From Bacilli bacterium (GTDB lineage: Bacteria; Bacillota_I; Bacilli_A; RFN20; CAG-826): a DNA stretch of 40,802 nucleotides. The translations under genes and the position numbers were made by a program. Where the stretch lies: the NCBI GenBank assembly GCA_024695105.1, contig JAILIV010000036.1, positions 1 to 40,802 of the forward strand, written 5' to 3'. Shown here piece after piece: positions 1-8,567 of the stretch (its first letter is position 1; each line of letters starts with the position of its first letter). A model generated the notes under the pieces. That model was not told where the DNA came from, ran no database searches, and saw only the letters and a program-made list of their open reading frames with translations.

Positions 1-522
1 ACCGTTGACTCCTATCTCGAGAAGAGCGGAGACACCGACTTCAAGAGGGACATCTTCCTCCGTCAGTATGACTACATGCTGCAGACCATGCTCCTCGCCG
101 TCGCCCTCGCCGATGGCAAGGCTTCCGCAGAAGAAATCGAAGCCATCCGCCTGATCGCCAAAAACGGCAGCATCATCAACTTCCTCAACCAAGGCCTCCC
201 CCTCGACGCGGAACCTTGGGAATGGAAGAACTTCACCGAGCAGAGCCCCTACATCGTCGCGCAGTATCAGCTCGACCTCGAGAAGAAGCTCGAGGACATC
301 ATCGACAACTTCAACGAGCTCCTTGTGATCACCGCCATCAACATCGAACAGCCCCACAAGTTCCTCAACACCTTGGGCGAGATCACCCGTAAGATCGAAC
401 AGGGCGTCATCACCGTCGATGGCATCCTCTCCCCCGAGGAAGACGCCGTCATCGAAAAGAAGATCAAGGAAGTCTACAAAGCCTCCCTTAATCGCGTCAT
501 CGAAAAGTTCAACAACAACTAA
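1..522 (+). CDS. TerB-like protein, 3' part (start lies outside the window)
   Basis: The frame is open from base 1 and the track's ATG at 76 is probably internal, because the upstream residues continue a helical, charged sequence. I therefore call a 5'-partial gene with at least 173 residues. Two stretches, 'VALADGKASAEEIEAI' and, near the C-terminus, 'VDGILSPEEDAVI', have the acidic ADGxxxxEE pattern of TerB/tellurite-resistance-type helical domains, which are thought to bind metal or act as scaffolds in stress-response loci. No signal peptide or membrane segment is visible in the part present. The gene ends 12 nt before a clear terminator and converges on the coupling-ATPase gene. TerB assignment rests on short motifs only, so the family call is moderate and no specific role is claimed. 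Confidence 0.6.
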   Translation, partial: TVDSYLEKSGDTDFKRDIFLRQYDYMLQTMLLAVALADGKASAEEIEAIRLIAKNGSIINFLNQGLPLDAEPWEWKNFTEQSPYIVAQYQLDLEKKLEDIIDNFNELLVITAINIEQPHKFLNTLGEITRKIEQGVITVDGILSPEEDAVIEKKIKEVYKASLNRVIEKFNNN

Positions 523-532
523 TCGGTAAGGC

Positions 533-570
533 AAAACCGCAAATCCATTCGGAATTGCGGTTTTTTCTTT
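533..570 (+). terminator. Intrinsic terminator of the TerB-like gene
   Basis: A 10-bp perfect stem (AAAACCGCAA at 533-542 pairing with TTGCGGTTTT at 555-564) runs into a T-rich tail and starts 11 nt after the stop codon. The A-run on its left side would also make it usable from the minus strand. Confidence 0.85.
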
Positions 571-595
571 GTTCTTATTTCGAAAACGCCCATGG

Positions 596-627
596 AAAAA
601 GGCGGCTTCGCACCGCGGAACCGCCTT
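596..627 (-). terminator. Intrinsic terminator of the coupling-ATPase gene
   Basis: On the minus strand AAGGCGG (627-621) pairs with CCGCCTT (605-599), followed by a run of T (complement of the A-run at 596-600). It lies about 14 nt past the minus-strand stop at 641. Confidence 0.75.
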
Positions 628-640
628 GGGTTAACGGGAA

Positions 641-2377
641 TCAGTCGTCGTCAGGATCGGCGATCTCGTCGAGTTTCTTCAGCAAGTCGGCGAAGGGATC
701 TTTGTCCCCTTTGCCGCCTTTTCCCTCGGGTTTTTTGGGCTCTTCAGGCTCCTCGACGTCGCTGTCTGGATCCTCGATTTCGATGTCTTCTTCGGGCTCG
801 GGCTCTTTGAAGGCCTTCAAGCCACCGAAGACCTTGTTCGCGAGGTCCTTGTCCATTTTGAGGACGCGCTCGGTCAGGTCGAAGAAATGGTATTCCCCAT
901 CCATCTTCGGGAAAGGCACGGCCTCTTTGGTCAGGAACTGCGTATAACGGGAGATATCCGGCATGAAGGAAACGTAGGGACGGCTGCGGTGCATGAGGAT
1001 AAGGGCTTCCGCGCCGCCTTTGGCGCCCACCACTTTCCGCATGGAGGAAAGCTGCTGATAGGTGATGAGCGGTTCGTTCGAACCATTGCCACGCACGCCC
1101 ACCATGCGCTGGACCTGTTGGATGAGCTGGTCTTCCTTGGTGGAGAGGTATACCCAGTTCAAGCAGTTGGTCTTGATGGTCTCCGCGTCGTCTTTGTACG
1201 TCGCGTGCAGTTGGTTATCGGATTGCACGACCAGGAAGAAGCGCATGTTGCGGCTTCTTGCGGCGGTGATCATCGAAGGCATGTCGGCGATGAAGGGAAG
1301 GTTGGCGAATTCGTCCAACACGAAATTGAGACGGCGGGGCAAGGTGCCACCTTGGCGGAAGGCTTCCTTGACCATCGCGGTGTACACCTGCTTGATGAAA
1401 CTGGTAACGATGAAGTTATAGGTGGAATCTTCGTCCGGAACGATCATGAAGACGGCATGGGGTTTCCCGCCACGGCCGATCGCGTGGATGTCGAAGCTGG
1501 TGTGCGAGGTAAGCGCCATCAGGGAACGCGACGAGGTGAAGGCGGTCACCGAGCCATAGGCGACATCTAAGACGCCCGCCAAGGTCGTGGTCGCGCTTTT
1601 GGTCATGTTCACGGCCGAGAAGAGGTTGTTCTTCAAGGAGCATCCCTCGGGGAGGTCATTGACGAACTGGAGGAGCGTGCGCACGTCCTCGTCGTCATCG
1701 TCAAACCACGAGCTGCTGCTTCCGGTGGGCGATTTGTCCGCGAGTTTGACGCGATCAAGAAGGGTGGACAAGGACCCGGGGTTGCACTCGGAAGGATCCT
1801 TCGCGCCACGGATCATGAGCTCGACCAAGCCGTCGAGGAGTTGGCGCGCGGCGATGGACCAGCTGGGGGATTTGGCGTCCTGCAAACGCGAAGTGATCGC
1901 GTTGACGAACTCGTGGGCCAAGTTCAAGCCGGCTTCCTCTTCGCCGTTATGGAATTGGACATAGGCTTCCTCTAAGGGGTTCCAGCAGTCGCTGTTGGCC
2001 ATGTCGCGGAGGTTGATGACGTTAAGTTCGTATCCCTTTTCCTTTAAGAACCCAGAGGTGCGGGCATAAAGCTCGCCCTTAGGGTCGGCCACGAGCATGC
2101 TCTCGCCCGCAAGGCCCAAGGAGAAGATGGTGGGGAAGATGAGGGTGCGGGATTTCATGGAGCCCGTGGAACCCAAAATGAGGGAATGGTAGTCCTCGGT
2201 GTCGCAATAGATGGTCTTCGTGTCGGAGATCAGGGGCAACCCGGCGGACTTGACGCTGGCGTTGGGGTCGGAGATGTCGACCTTGGTCAACTTGGACTTC
2301 ATCTCCTCTTCGGTGGCGAAGCGGTTCTCAAACTCGCGGTCGCCGACGTAATTGAGGTAACGGTAGTTGTGTTTCAT
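641..2377 (-). CDS. VirD4/TraG-type coupling ATPase with altered Walker A
   Basis: A 578-aa protein from the VirD4/TraG (T4CP, TraD_N/TraG-D) branch of the FtsK/HerA-type ATPases. The start at 2377 is chosen over the longer ORF because GGAGGA lies just upstream and the previous gene ends 2 nt away. Visible motifs: a P-loop at residues 69-76 reading GSTGSMKS, in which the glycine before Lys is Met; a 'DPKGELYARTS' segment typical of T4CPs near residue 95; a Walker B-like 'NFVLDEFANLP' around residue 355, followed by 'AARSRNMRFFLVVQS'. No N-terminal membrane anchor is visible, unlike most T4CPs. The C-terminal ~70 residues are Glu/Asp/Pro/Lys-rich. No relaxase, VirB4 or pilus gene is present, so a role in conjugation is not supported here. 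It may move or remodel DNA or protein together with its upstream neighbours. Confidence 0.82.
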   Translation of the reverse strand: MKHNYRYLNYVGDREFENRFATEEEMKSKLTKVDISDPNASVKSAGLPLISDTKTIYCDTEDYHSLILGSTGSMKSRTLIFPTIFSLGLAGESMLVADPKGELYARTSGFLKEKGYELNVINLRDMANSDCWNPLEEAYVQFHNGEEEAGLNLAHEFVNAITSRLQDAKSPSWSIAARQLLDGLVELMIRGAKDPSECNPGSLSTLLDRVKLADKSPTGSSSSWFDDDDEDVRTLLQFVNDLPEGCSLKNNLFSAVNMTKSATTTLAGVLDVAYGSVTAFTSSRSLMALTSHTSFDIHAIGRGGKPHAVFMIVPDEDSTYNFIVTSFIKQVYTAMVKEAFRQGGTLPRRLNFVLDEFANLPFIADMPSMITAARSRNMRFFLVVQSDNQLHATYKDDAETIKTNCLNWVYLSTKEDQLIQQVQRMVGVRGNGSNEPLITYQQLSSMRKVVGAKGGAEALILMHRSRPYVSFMPDISRYTQFLTKEAVPFPKMDGEYHFFDLTERVLKMDKDLANKVFGGLKAFKEPEPEEDIEIEDPDSDVEEPEEPKKPEGKGGKGDKDPFADLLKKLDEIADPDDD

Positions 2378-2379
2378 GG

Positions 2380-3243
2380 TTAGTCCTCCTCCCCGACGAG
2401 ACCCAACCGGCGGGTCTTCTTCTTGTTTTGGAAAATGCGGGTCCATTCGCCTCCGGGCAAGAAGGAGGCGCTATTCTCCTCGTTGAGGACAAGTCCGACT
2501 TCCTTCTCGGCCTTAAGGGCGCAATAACCCATGTCCAAGGCGAGTTGACGGATGGACTCGATGCCTTCCGAACCAGGGGTATGGAGCACCATTTCGACGG
2601 TCTCGCGCATTTTCTTGCGGAAGCCTTCCTCGAGGGAGAACCCATAGAAGGCGAGGTTGTCTTCCAGTTCCTTTAACCCGGCATCGACGTCTTTATAGGA
2701 CATATGGAGCAGTTGGATGCGCATCGCCAGGTCGAGGCTATCGAAGGCTTTCCTCGAAGGCTCGTCGTTGCCCGAGCGGTCCAAGAAGATGGCCATCGTG
2801 CGGTCATCGATCGTGTCCATGTAAGAAAGGAAGTCGATGAACTTTTTCTCCGACACGGCACCGGGTTTTTCGACCCATTCGGTGATGTCGACGACCAAGA
2901 TGCCGTCATAAGGATGGCTGAAGCGGTTCAGCTCATGCTCAACGGCGTCATAAAGCATTTGGAACGAGGTGAAGTTCGGCTCGTTGGGAGAGGAATACTT
3001 CAGAAAGAAGGAATACACCCTCGTCTCGCTTTCGAAGGCCATGAGCTCCTGGGCTTCCAGGTAGCCCGCCATCGCTTCGAAAAGCTCCTCGAAATCAAAT
3101 CCGTCGTCGGCAATCAGATAGTAATTGGGGAGAGGGACCTTGTTCTCTTTCCCCTTCTGGCGGGAAGCGACGCGTTGCCACTCCTGCCCGATGGCCGCGA
3201 TTTCTTCGTAACCGGGCCGCAGCACAAGTTTTTCAAACTCCAT
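2380..3243 (-). CDS. Hypothetical protein, possible degenerate AAA-type partner
   Basis: 287 aa, no membrane segment. GGGGG stands 5 nt before the ATG at 3243, and the stop is 2 nt from the next start, so it is translated as a unit with the coupling ATPase. I do not recognise the family with certainty. A hydrophobic strand ending 'GILVVDITEW' (about residue 115) resembles a Walker B strand, 'RTMAIFLDRS' resembles a sensor strand, and the C-terminal third is helical like an AAA lid. However, no Walker A is present, so it is unlikely to hydrolyse ATP by itself. The likely options are a regulatory or adaptor subunit for the downstream ATPase, or an unrelated alpha/beta fold. Confidence 0.7.
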   Translation of the reverse strand: MEFEKLVLRPGYEEIAAIGQEWQRVASRQKGKENKVPLPNYYLIADDGFDFEELFEAMAGYLEAQELMAFESETRVYSFFLKYSSPNEPNFTSFQMLYDAVEHELNRFSHPYDGILVVDITEWVEKPGAVSEKKFIDFLSYMDTIDDRTMAIFLDRSGNDEPSRKAFDSLDLAMRIQLLHMSYKDVDAGLKELEDNLAFYGFSLEEGFRKKMRETVEMVLHTPGSEGIESIRQLALDMGYCALKAEKEVGLVLNEENSASFLPGGEWTRIFQNKKKTRRLGLVGEED

Positions 3244-3280
3244 ATGTACCCCCTAAGTAGACGTTAAAAGAGCTAAGGAA

Positions 3281-3309
3281 ATTGTGCTCTTTTCGCGCAC
3301 GCCTTGCAA
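3281..3309 (-). promoter_or_regulatory. Weak promoter candidate for the 2380-3243 gene
   Basis: On the minus strand TTGCAA (3309-3304) and CACAAT (3286-3281) are separated by 17 nt, with the ATG about 38 nt downstream. Both boxes match the consensus at only 4 of 6 positions. The rest of the 88-nt gap to the giant membrane-protein gene shows no terminator, so read-through is also possible. Confidence 0.3.
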
Positions 3310-3331
3310 TTACGTATATTGGAAACCAAGA

Positions 3332-6300
3332 CTATAAAACCAACGCGAGCAACGCCTCCAGCATCACCGAACGGCTTTGTTGGAGTTTCAGCGCCCGGAA
3401 GGGCAAAAGTCGGTTGGAATAATGGCTGGTGAAGCGGTTCTGGTCGTCGACGTCGCGGAACACCCAGGAATCGCAAATGAGGTAACGTACGTCGCGATGG
3501 TGGGCGATGGAGCACAAACGGCTCAATAGCTCCGCCTCATTGACTCCGCCCCGGCGTAACACGTCCGCCTCGTTTTGCAGCGCCTTTAGGAAGAGCCATG
3601 CGTTCACGTAATAACGCTTTTCCTCTTCGCATAGCGCATTCCATTCCGCGTCATATTCGGAAAGGTTCAGTTTCGAATAGGCGGAAGAGGCCTTGGAAAG
3701 GAGGCCCTTGGCTTCCAAAACGGACTTATCGGTAATCGCGTTAGGACCTTTGGCCCAGAAGGACTGCGCGGCCTTGCAAAGGGCGTCGATTTGCGGCGCG
3801 GCGGTGGCAGACAAAGAATGAGGGTGCTTGGCGGGATCGAGTTTCCCTCCGCCCATCGTGAAGGCGAAGAACCGGAACCCTCCCTCGTCGGCCTGGGCCA
3901 CGTGGACGCCACGGTCCATCAAATGGATCCGCAGGAATCCCAACTTGGCTTCGGCTTGGATTTGCTTGGCCTGCTCATGAAGAGGCCCATCGCCTAGGCA
4001 GACGTAGACCGTGCAGCTCTCGGCGGGGAAGGCGTCAGAAGCCAAGATCTTCTTGAACAAGTAGACCAAGCGGCGGAACAAACAGAACGTCTTCTCGTCG
4101 TCTTTCATGGACAAGACGATGTAATCGGGAAGGTTTTTGCGGTTATGGGCAATGGAGTCCACGAACTCGGTGATGAAACCCAATCGGCCAGGGTCTGAGG
4201 CGTTGAACTGGACGTCGGGGAAAGACATGTCGGTCCGTACCGCTTTCGTGCCACCGATCCTTTTCAGCGAATCGCTTAGATTCGTTAACAGTTTCCCGTA
4301 GGAAGTCGTCGTCGTGGAGATGACGCTTTCGCTTTCGAATTCGCGGAGTTTGTCGGTGACGATCGCAAAACTGTGCCGCACACGATATGGGGCGTAATCC
4401 TCGTCACCGTAGATGCTGCAATGGAAGCGGTTGGGCTCCAAGGCGTCTTTCCCGCGCACCTTGTCGTAGGTGTTTACGAAGATCGCCTCGGCGACGGCCT
4501 CGCCCTCCTTCCCAAATCCGAAGCACGTGACGAAGATATCCTTCTTCCCGTCGTCATAGGCGCGGGGGTGGAACACGCTGATGTCCATGGTGGCCTGCTC
4601 GGTGATATTGTGGATCTTGGTCCAGTCCATGGCCACGGAGAACCCTTCCTTGCGGTCGATGGAATCCATGCACAAAGACACCCCAAGGAAGACGTTGAAC
4701 AAGTCATACGCCAAAGTGCCTTTGTCGATGAACCCGGCCGGCAATAGGCAATAATGGCGGCGCAGCCCGTCGTCGCGTTTGGGCGAATAAAGCCATCCGT
4801 CGGCCAAATGGAAACGCATCCAGCGTTGATGTTCCACGCGGGCCAACTTGGCGAAGAAAATGCCGAAGTTCTCACGGTTGTCCCAACGCTTCATCATTTG
4901 GTAGAACGCAGTCCGGAAGCGATACGAAGCCGCGGAAGACACTCGTTTCCATAAGGTATTGCCCCGCCAGGAAGCCAAGGCTTGCGCTTTTTGGTGGGCG
5001 GGAATGCTTTCCCACAGATCGGCTTTGTTCCTAGCGATGTCGCTGGCGCCCCGAGGGACGATGACGCTCTTCACGGCTTTGGGGTTCAAATAGTAAGCAT
5101 GGGCTTCGTCGTTGAACTGGTTGGTCTCCTGGGCGTTGCCATCGGCGACCAATTCATAGACGCGGTTGTAGTTGATCGCGTCGTAGTTCTCGATGATGCG
5201 GTCATATCGATACACGTCCCCATTGTTTCCGATGATGACGATGCGGACGTTGGGGGCGTAAATGAAGTCTTGCTGTTTCTTGGGATTCGCCACGTCGAAA
5301 TCACGGTTGAACCCTTCGACGAGGTTGTTGTTTTTGTCATCCCAGACGTTGACGAACAACGTCACCATGTTCCGTGGCTTGCGTTGGGAAAGAAGCGCGG
5401 CGATGGCGTTAACCACACGTATGGATTCATAGTCATCGCCGGTGGCCACGACGATGTAATCGGGGCAATAGAATTGGCCTGCGCCCGTTTCCCCTGCCCC
5501 ATATTGGTCTTTCTTTTCCTTCCAAAGGGCAGGCCCTTCGCGAAAGAGTTCCGCGAAACCCACTTTCCCAAAGCCACCGTTATGGAAGCAGAAGGCGGGA
5601 AGGGGCATCTCTTGGGCCAAAGCCAGGCGCAATTCCCGAGTGGGCGCGTTGTTGTGCGCGAGGGAATACTGCTTGCAGATGTCATCCAAGGTTTCCTTGG
5701 AGGCGTCCTCATACGTCTTTTGCGGATCATAGCCAAAGGCTTCCGGCGTATAGGAAACGCAAACGGAATAGGGCATTTCCATTTGGAACAAGCCCGCGAT
5801 TTGGGTGAAGCCACGAGGGTCATATACGTCGCAGAAGAAATCCGCGGCCTTGCCTTCGTCGTTGATTTGGGAACTGAAGGAATACAGGGCCTTCGCGATC
5901 GATTGGCCGTTGGTGCCAAAGCCAAGGGACACAACCCACGTGAGGTCTTTGTCCGGGGCCGGCGGGCAATCGCCGTCTGAAGGCGAGGAGTAGATGGCGG
6001 TCTGGGCTTCCGAGGCGATGGAGTCGGCTTCGTTCCACACGTGGATAGAGAACGGCTTGGCGAGCTGCCAGCACGCCTTCTCCCGCGCCAACTTTTCCTT
6101 CTTCAAAGCCTTTGCCGCGCCGATTTTGCCTTGGTCCCCCGACTGGTTCGCCTCCTCAAGCGCGCATGAGGCCATCTTCCACTCATGATGGCGGATGAGG
6201 TATTCGTCGTTGGAAGAAAGGTAGAGTTCACGGAACCGTTTCTCCAGCGAGTTGATTTTGTCTTGGTAGGCTTGGTAATCGATGCGGCGCTTGGTCAAGA

Positions 6301-7855
6301 TGTAGTAGCCGATGTGGGACAAATCGTACCCGTGCCGCAAGTCGGACTTTTTCTTGAACTCCTGAAGGGCGAAGAATTTCTCGTCGGTGACTTTGTCCCC
6401 CCAAGCGTCTTCCAAGCCATGGACGCGAAGGCTGAGGTCACGCTGGTTCTTCAGCCAACGGTAATAGGATTCCTGTTGCTCGTCGATGATGAAAAGCTTC
6501 TCCTCCAACGCGGCGATCTTCTCCTTGATGAAATCGGGGCGGTTGGCGGGGTCGTTGCCCCCGATGCCAGCGAGTTCCTCGATGTCTTTGCGGATCGCCT
6601 CGGCCTCCTTGCCGCGGGAAAGGTATTGCCAATTGCCGGGTTGGCGAAGCTCCAACTCCAAATTCCGCGCCTCGATCTTCTTGGCGATCTTGAGGAAATC
6701 CGTATCACCGGGAGTGCATGCCTCCAGCTGTTTTTCCAACGCTTGGATGTCCTTGCGGATGCACGCCCGATAGGCGCGGAATCCGCGATGGCATTTCGTG
6801 GTCCTGGCCTTCATGTGGTTCAGGCGGTTGTTGATGTCGAGAAGGACGTAATCCATGTTCTCCTCTTCGTTGGGGATGTGGTCGTTATCCGAATCGAAGG
6901 CGAAGACCGTGATGGACGAATATTGCGAGGCCATGCCCGATTTGCTATGGGGCCAAAGTTTCTCGAGGATCGTGTTGGAATCATTGGCGGACACCGACCA
7001 ATAGATGTAGCCATGGGCCATGACCTGGACGCAGTTTTTGTCTTTTCGGTCAAAGGGTTCTAACGCCGAACCGGAGAAAATGATCAACGCGTTGCGGGCT
7101 TTTTCTTGATCGGGGTTAGAAGAGATGGAATCCGCAAGGTTCAAGGTCTCTTCGTTCAAAGCCGTGAAAATATAGATGTCCATCCCCTTGGTACGCAAAA
7201 CGCGTAGCAGCAGGAAAGAGTAGAACTCGTAGGCCAAAGAGGAGCCGATGGCGCTGATGAACACCAGGCCCGCGACCACCGATGTGCCATAGAAGGCACA
7301 GATGAGGAAGATTTGGGAAACGAACTGGGCCCCGTCGGGCAAACCCTCGAACGACAATCCGCCTAACGCGGCATATACGGCGCCAAAGAAGGAAGAGAAG
7401 ACGTCCTTGAACCCCGGATCCATGATGCCTTGGGCGGCCAGATCCGCAGCGGTCGCATTAAAAAGCACCCACGCCTTGAACGCGATGCTAAGCGAAATGG
7501 CAACCGCCACCGTGATCGCCTCACAGCGCAACTTCGCCGTGGCGTGACGCCGCTTGTACACGAGGTAGACGATCATGATGAGCAGATAGAGCAAGGCCAC
7601 GAAGGCGACCGTCAGCAAAATCGCGACGACCCAGCTGGCGACCGGGTGCCAGCGGGAGGAGAGCAAAACCGTGGCCAGCCAATCGGGAAGTTGTTCTACG
7701 TCCGCCGCGAATTGGTTCTCGAGGTTGCCATACCAAAGGAAGAATCCGACCAAAAGCAAAATCGCCGTGACGATGGCGATGAGGAAAGACGAACGGACGG
7801 GCAAATAGAATTTGCGCTCTTTCTTAGGGGAATTGGCGGCAGGCATCGAGCTCAT
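3332..7855 (-). CDS. Giant channel-like membrane protein with RCK/Rossmann-like and RyR-like domains
   Basis: 1507 aa from the ATG at 7855, chosen because GAGGTG lies 6 nt upstream; the longer ORF has no such site. The N-terminal ~215 residues hold about four membrane helices. Between the last two is a re-entrant, pore-helix-like stretch ('FFGAVYAALGGLSFEG') without a TVGYG filter. Just after the last helix comes a Rossmann-like strand ('GMDIYIFTALNEETLNLA', about residue 225), as in RCK or Castor/Pollux-type channels. Charged helical or coiled-coil sequence spans about 330-600. A second Rossmann motif ('VVSLGFGTNGQS') is near 635 and a third ('VTCFGFGKEGEA') near 1105. Near 1005, 'LARVEHQRWMRFHLADGW' with a following proline-rich turn matches the prokaryotic RyR (ryanodine receptor) repeat pattern. 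The order suggests a ligand-gated channel or membrane sensor. The ligand is unknown. Confidence 0.72.
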   Translation of the reverse strand: MSSMPAANSPKKERKFYLPVRSSFLIAIVTAILLLVGFFLWYGNLENQFAADVEQLPDWLATVLLSSRWHPVASWVVAILLTVAFVALLYLLIMIVYLVYKRRHATAKLRCEAITVAVAISLSIAFKAWVLFNATAADLAAQGIMDPGFKDVFSSFFGAVYAALGGLSFEGLPDGAQFVSQIFLICAFYGTSVVAGLVFISAIGSSLAYEFYSFLLLRVLRTKGMDIYIFTALNEETLNLADSISSNPDQEKARNALIIFSGSALEPFDRKDKNCVQVMAHGYIYWSVSANDSNTILEKLWPHSKSGMASQYSSITVFAFDSDNDHIPNEEENMDYVLLDINNRLNHMKARTTKCHRGFRAYRACIRKDIQALEKQLEACTPGDTDFLKIAKKIEARNLELELRQPGNWQYLSRGKEAEAIRKDIEELAGIGGNDPANRPDFIKEKIAALEEKLFIIDEQQESYYRWLKNQRDLSLRVHGLEDAWGDKVTDEKFFALQEFKKKSDLRHGYDLSHIGYYILTKRRIDYQAYQDKINSLEKRFRELYLSSNDEYLIRHHEWKMASCALEEANQSGDQGKIGAAKALKKEKLAREKACWQLAKPFSIHVWNEADSIASEAQTAIYSSPSDGDCPPAPDKDLTWVVSLGFGTNGQSIAKALYSFSSQINDEGKAADFFCDVYDPRGFTQIAGLFQMEMPYSVCVSYTPEAFGYDPQKTYEDASKETLDDICKQYSLAHNNAPTRELRLALAQEMPLPAFCFHNGGFGKVGFAELFREGPALWKEKKDQYGAGETGAGQFYCPDYIVVATGDDYESIRVVNAIAALLSQRKPRNMVTLFVNVWDDKNNNLVEGFNRDFDVANPKKQQDFIYAPNVRIVIIGNNGDVYRYDRIIENYDAINYNRVYELVADGNAQETNQFNDEAHAYYLNPKAVKSVIVPRGASDIARNKADLWESIPAHQKAQALASWRGNTLWKRVSSAASYRFRTAFYQMMKRWDNRENFGIFFAKLARVEHQRWMRFHLADGWLYSPKRDDGLRRHYCLLPAGFIDKGTLAYDLFNVFLGVSLCMDSIDRKEGFSVAMDWTKIHNITEQATMDISVFHPRAYDDGKKDIFVTCFGFGKEGEAVAEAIFVNTYDKVRGKDALEPNRFHCSIYGDEDYAPYRVRHSFAIVTDKLREFESESVISTTTTSYGKLLTNLSDSLKRIGGTKAVRTDMSFPDVQFNASDPGRLGFITEFVDSIAHNRKNLPDYIVLSMKDDEKTFCLFRRLVYLFKKILASDAFPAESCTVYVCLGDGPLHEQAKQIQAEAKLGFLRIHLMDRGVHVAQADEGGFRFFAFTMGGGKLDPAKHPHSLSATAAPQIDALCKAAQSFWAKGPNAITDKSVLEAKGLLSKASSAYSKLNLSEYDAEWNALCEEEKRYYVNAWLFLKALQNEADVLRRGGVNEAELLSRLCSIAHHRDVRYLICDSWVFRDVDDQNRFTSHYSNRLLPFRALKLQQSRSVMLEALLALVL

Positions 7856-7872
7856 AAAGGGCACCTCGGGAT

Positions 7873-7888
7873 ATCCATTATTATGGAT
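7873..7888. promoter_or_regulatory. Inverted repeat between the giant gene and clpP
   Basis: ATCCAT-TATT-ATGGAT lies 18 nt upstream of the minus-strand start at 7855, in the divergent intergenic region. It could be an operator or a 5'UTR hairpin of the giant membrane-protein gene. It is short and could be chance. Confidence 0.25.
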
Positions 7889-7943
7889 GGCTCCCTTAAT
7901 TGTAGGAAAGTGGCGCGATAGGGCAAGGAAAACCATTCGCGCC

Positions 7944-7972
7944 TGTTATCGCGGGGGAAAGAAGCGTATCAT
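7944..7972 (+). promoter_or_regulatory. clpP promoter candidate
   Basis: TATCAT at 7967-7972 is a good -10; TGTTAT at 7944-7949, 17 nt upstream, is a poor -35. The implied leader is about 20 nt and holds the ribosome site. No CtsR box (GGTCAAA direct repeat) or CIRCE element was seen. Confidence 0.35.
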
Positions 7973-7998
7973 TACAACAAATACACAGGGGGACATTT

Positions 7999-8565
7999 AT
8001 GCCTGAACTCGAATCTTCTCTTCCGCTACTCTCCGAAGGGCTTGTGGAGGAATTCCAAAACCAACGTAACATCCTCATCACCGGTCCCATCAACTCCGAC
8101 CTTGCCTTAAAGGTGATGATCCTTCTTCGCCATCTCGACAACGAGAGCCATGACCCGATTTACCTTTACATCAACTCCCCGGGTGGCTCGGTTTCCGCGG
8201 GACTTACCATCGTGGACAACATGCGCCTGATCAAATCCCCGGTCCACACCGTCTGCTTCGGCTTGGCCGCCTCGATGGGCGCGGTCATCTTCGCCGCCGG
8301 CGAGAAAGGCCACCGCTACGTCTTGCCTCACGCCGAAGTGATGATCCATCAGCCATGGAGCTCCATCGCCGACGACCTCAAACAAAGCGACCTGGAAATC
8401 ATGTCCAGCCATATGCGTCGCACCCGCGAACGTCTCGAAACCATCTTGGCGGAAGCCTCTGGCAAGACCTTGGAGCAGATGCACGAAGCCTGCGAAAAGG
8501 ACAACTGGCTCAACGCCGAGGAAGCCATCGCGATCGGCTTGGCGGACAAAATCCTCAAGAAGTAA
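7999..8565 (+). CDS. clpP: ATP-dependent Clp protease proteolytic subunit ClpP
   Basis: 188 aa, the usual length of a mature-type ClpP. It forms the tetradecameric serine-peptidase chamber that works with ClpX or ClpC in the cytoplasm. The catalytic triad is readable: Ser92 in 'GLAASMGAV', His117 in 'MIHQPW', and Asp168 in 'CEKDNWLNAEEA'. The 'INSPGGSV' segment of the oxyanion region is intact. AGGGGGA precedes the ATG at 7999 by about 6 nt. The next gene starts 2 nt after the stop, so the two are probably co-transcribed. No clpX is in the window. Odd: the usual neighbours (trigger factor, clpX) are missing, and the divergent neighbour is the giant membrane protein. Confidence 0.97.
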   Translation: MPELESSLPLLSEGLVEEFQNQRNILITGPINSDLALKVMILLRHLDNESHDPIYLYINSPGGSVSAGLTIVDNMRLIKSPVHTVCFGLAASMGAVIFAAGEKGHRYVLPHAEVMIHQPWSSIADDLKQSDLEIMSSHMRRTRERLETILAEASGKTLEQMHEACEKDNWLNAEEAIAIGLADKILKK

Positions 8566-8567
8566 AA

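Noticed and set aside
76-522. ATG at 76 as the true start of the first gene
   Set aside because: The reading frame is open back to base 1 with a coherent sequence, so the gene is called 5'-partial.
641-2377. An integrative conjugative element
   Set aside because: The VirD4-like gene stands alone: no relaxase, VirB4, integrase or attachment repeats were seen in the window.
7855-7999. CtsR or CIRCE operator before clpP
   Set aside because: Neither the GGTCAAA direct repeats nor the CIRCE inverted repeat is present.
8355-8567. Longer N-terminus of the 8568 gene inside clpP
   Set aside because: It overlaps the clpP active-site region in another frame. A good start lies 2 nt after the clpP stop.
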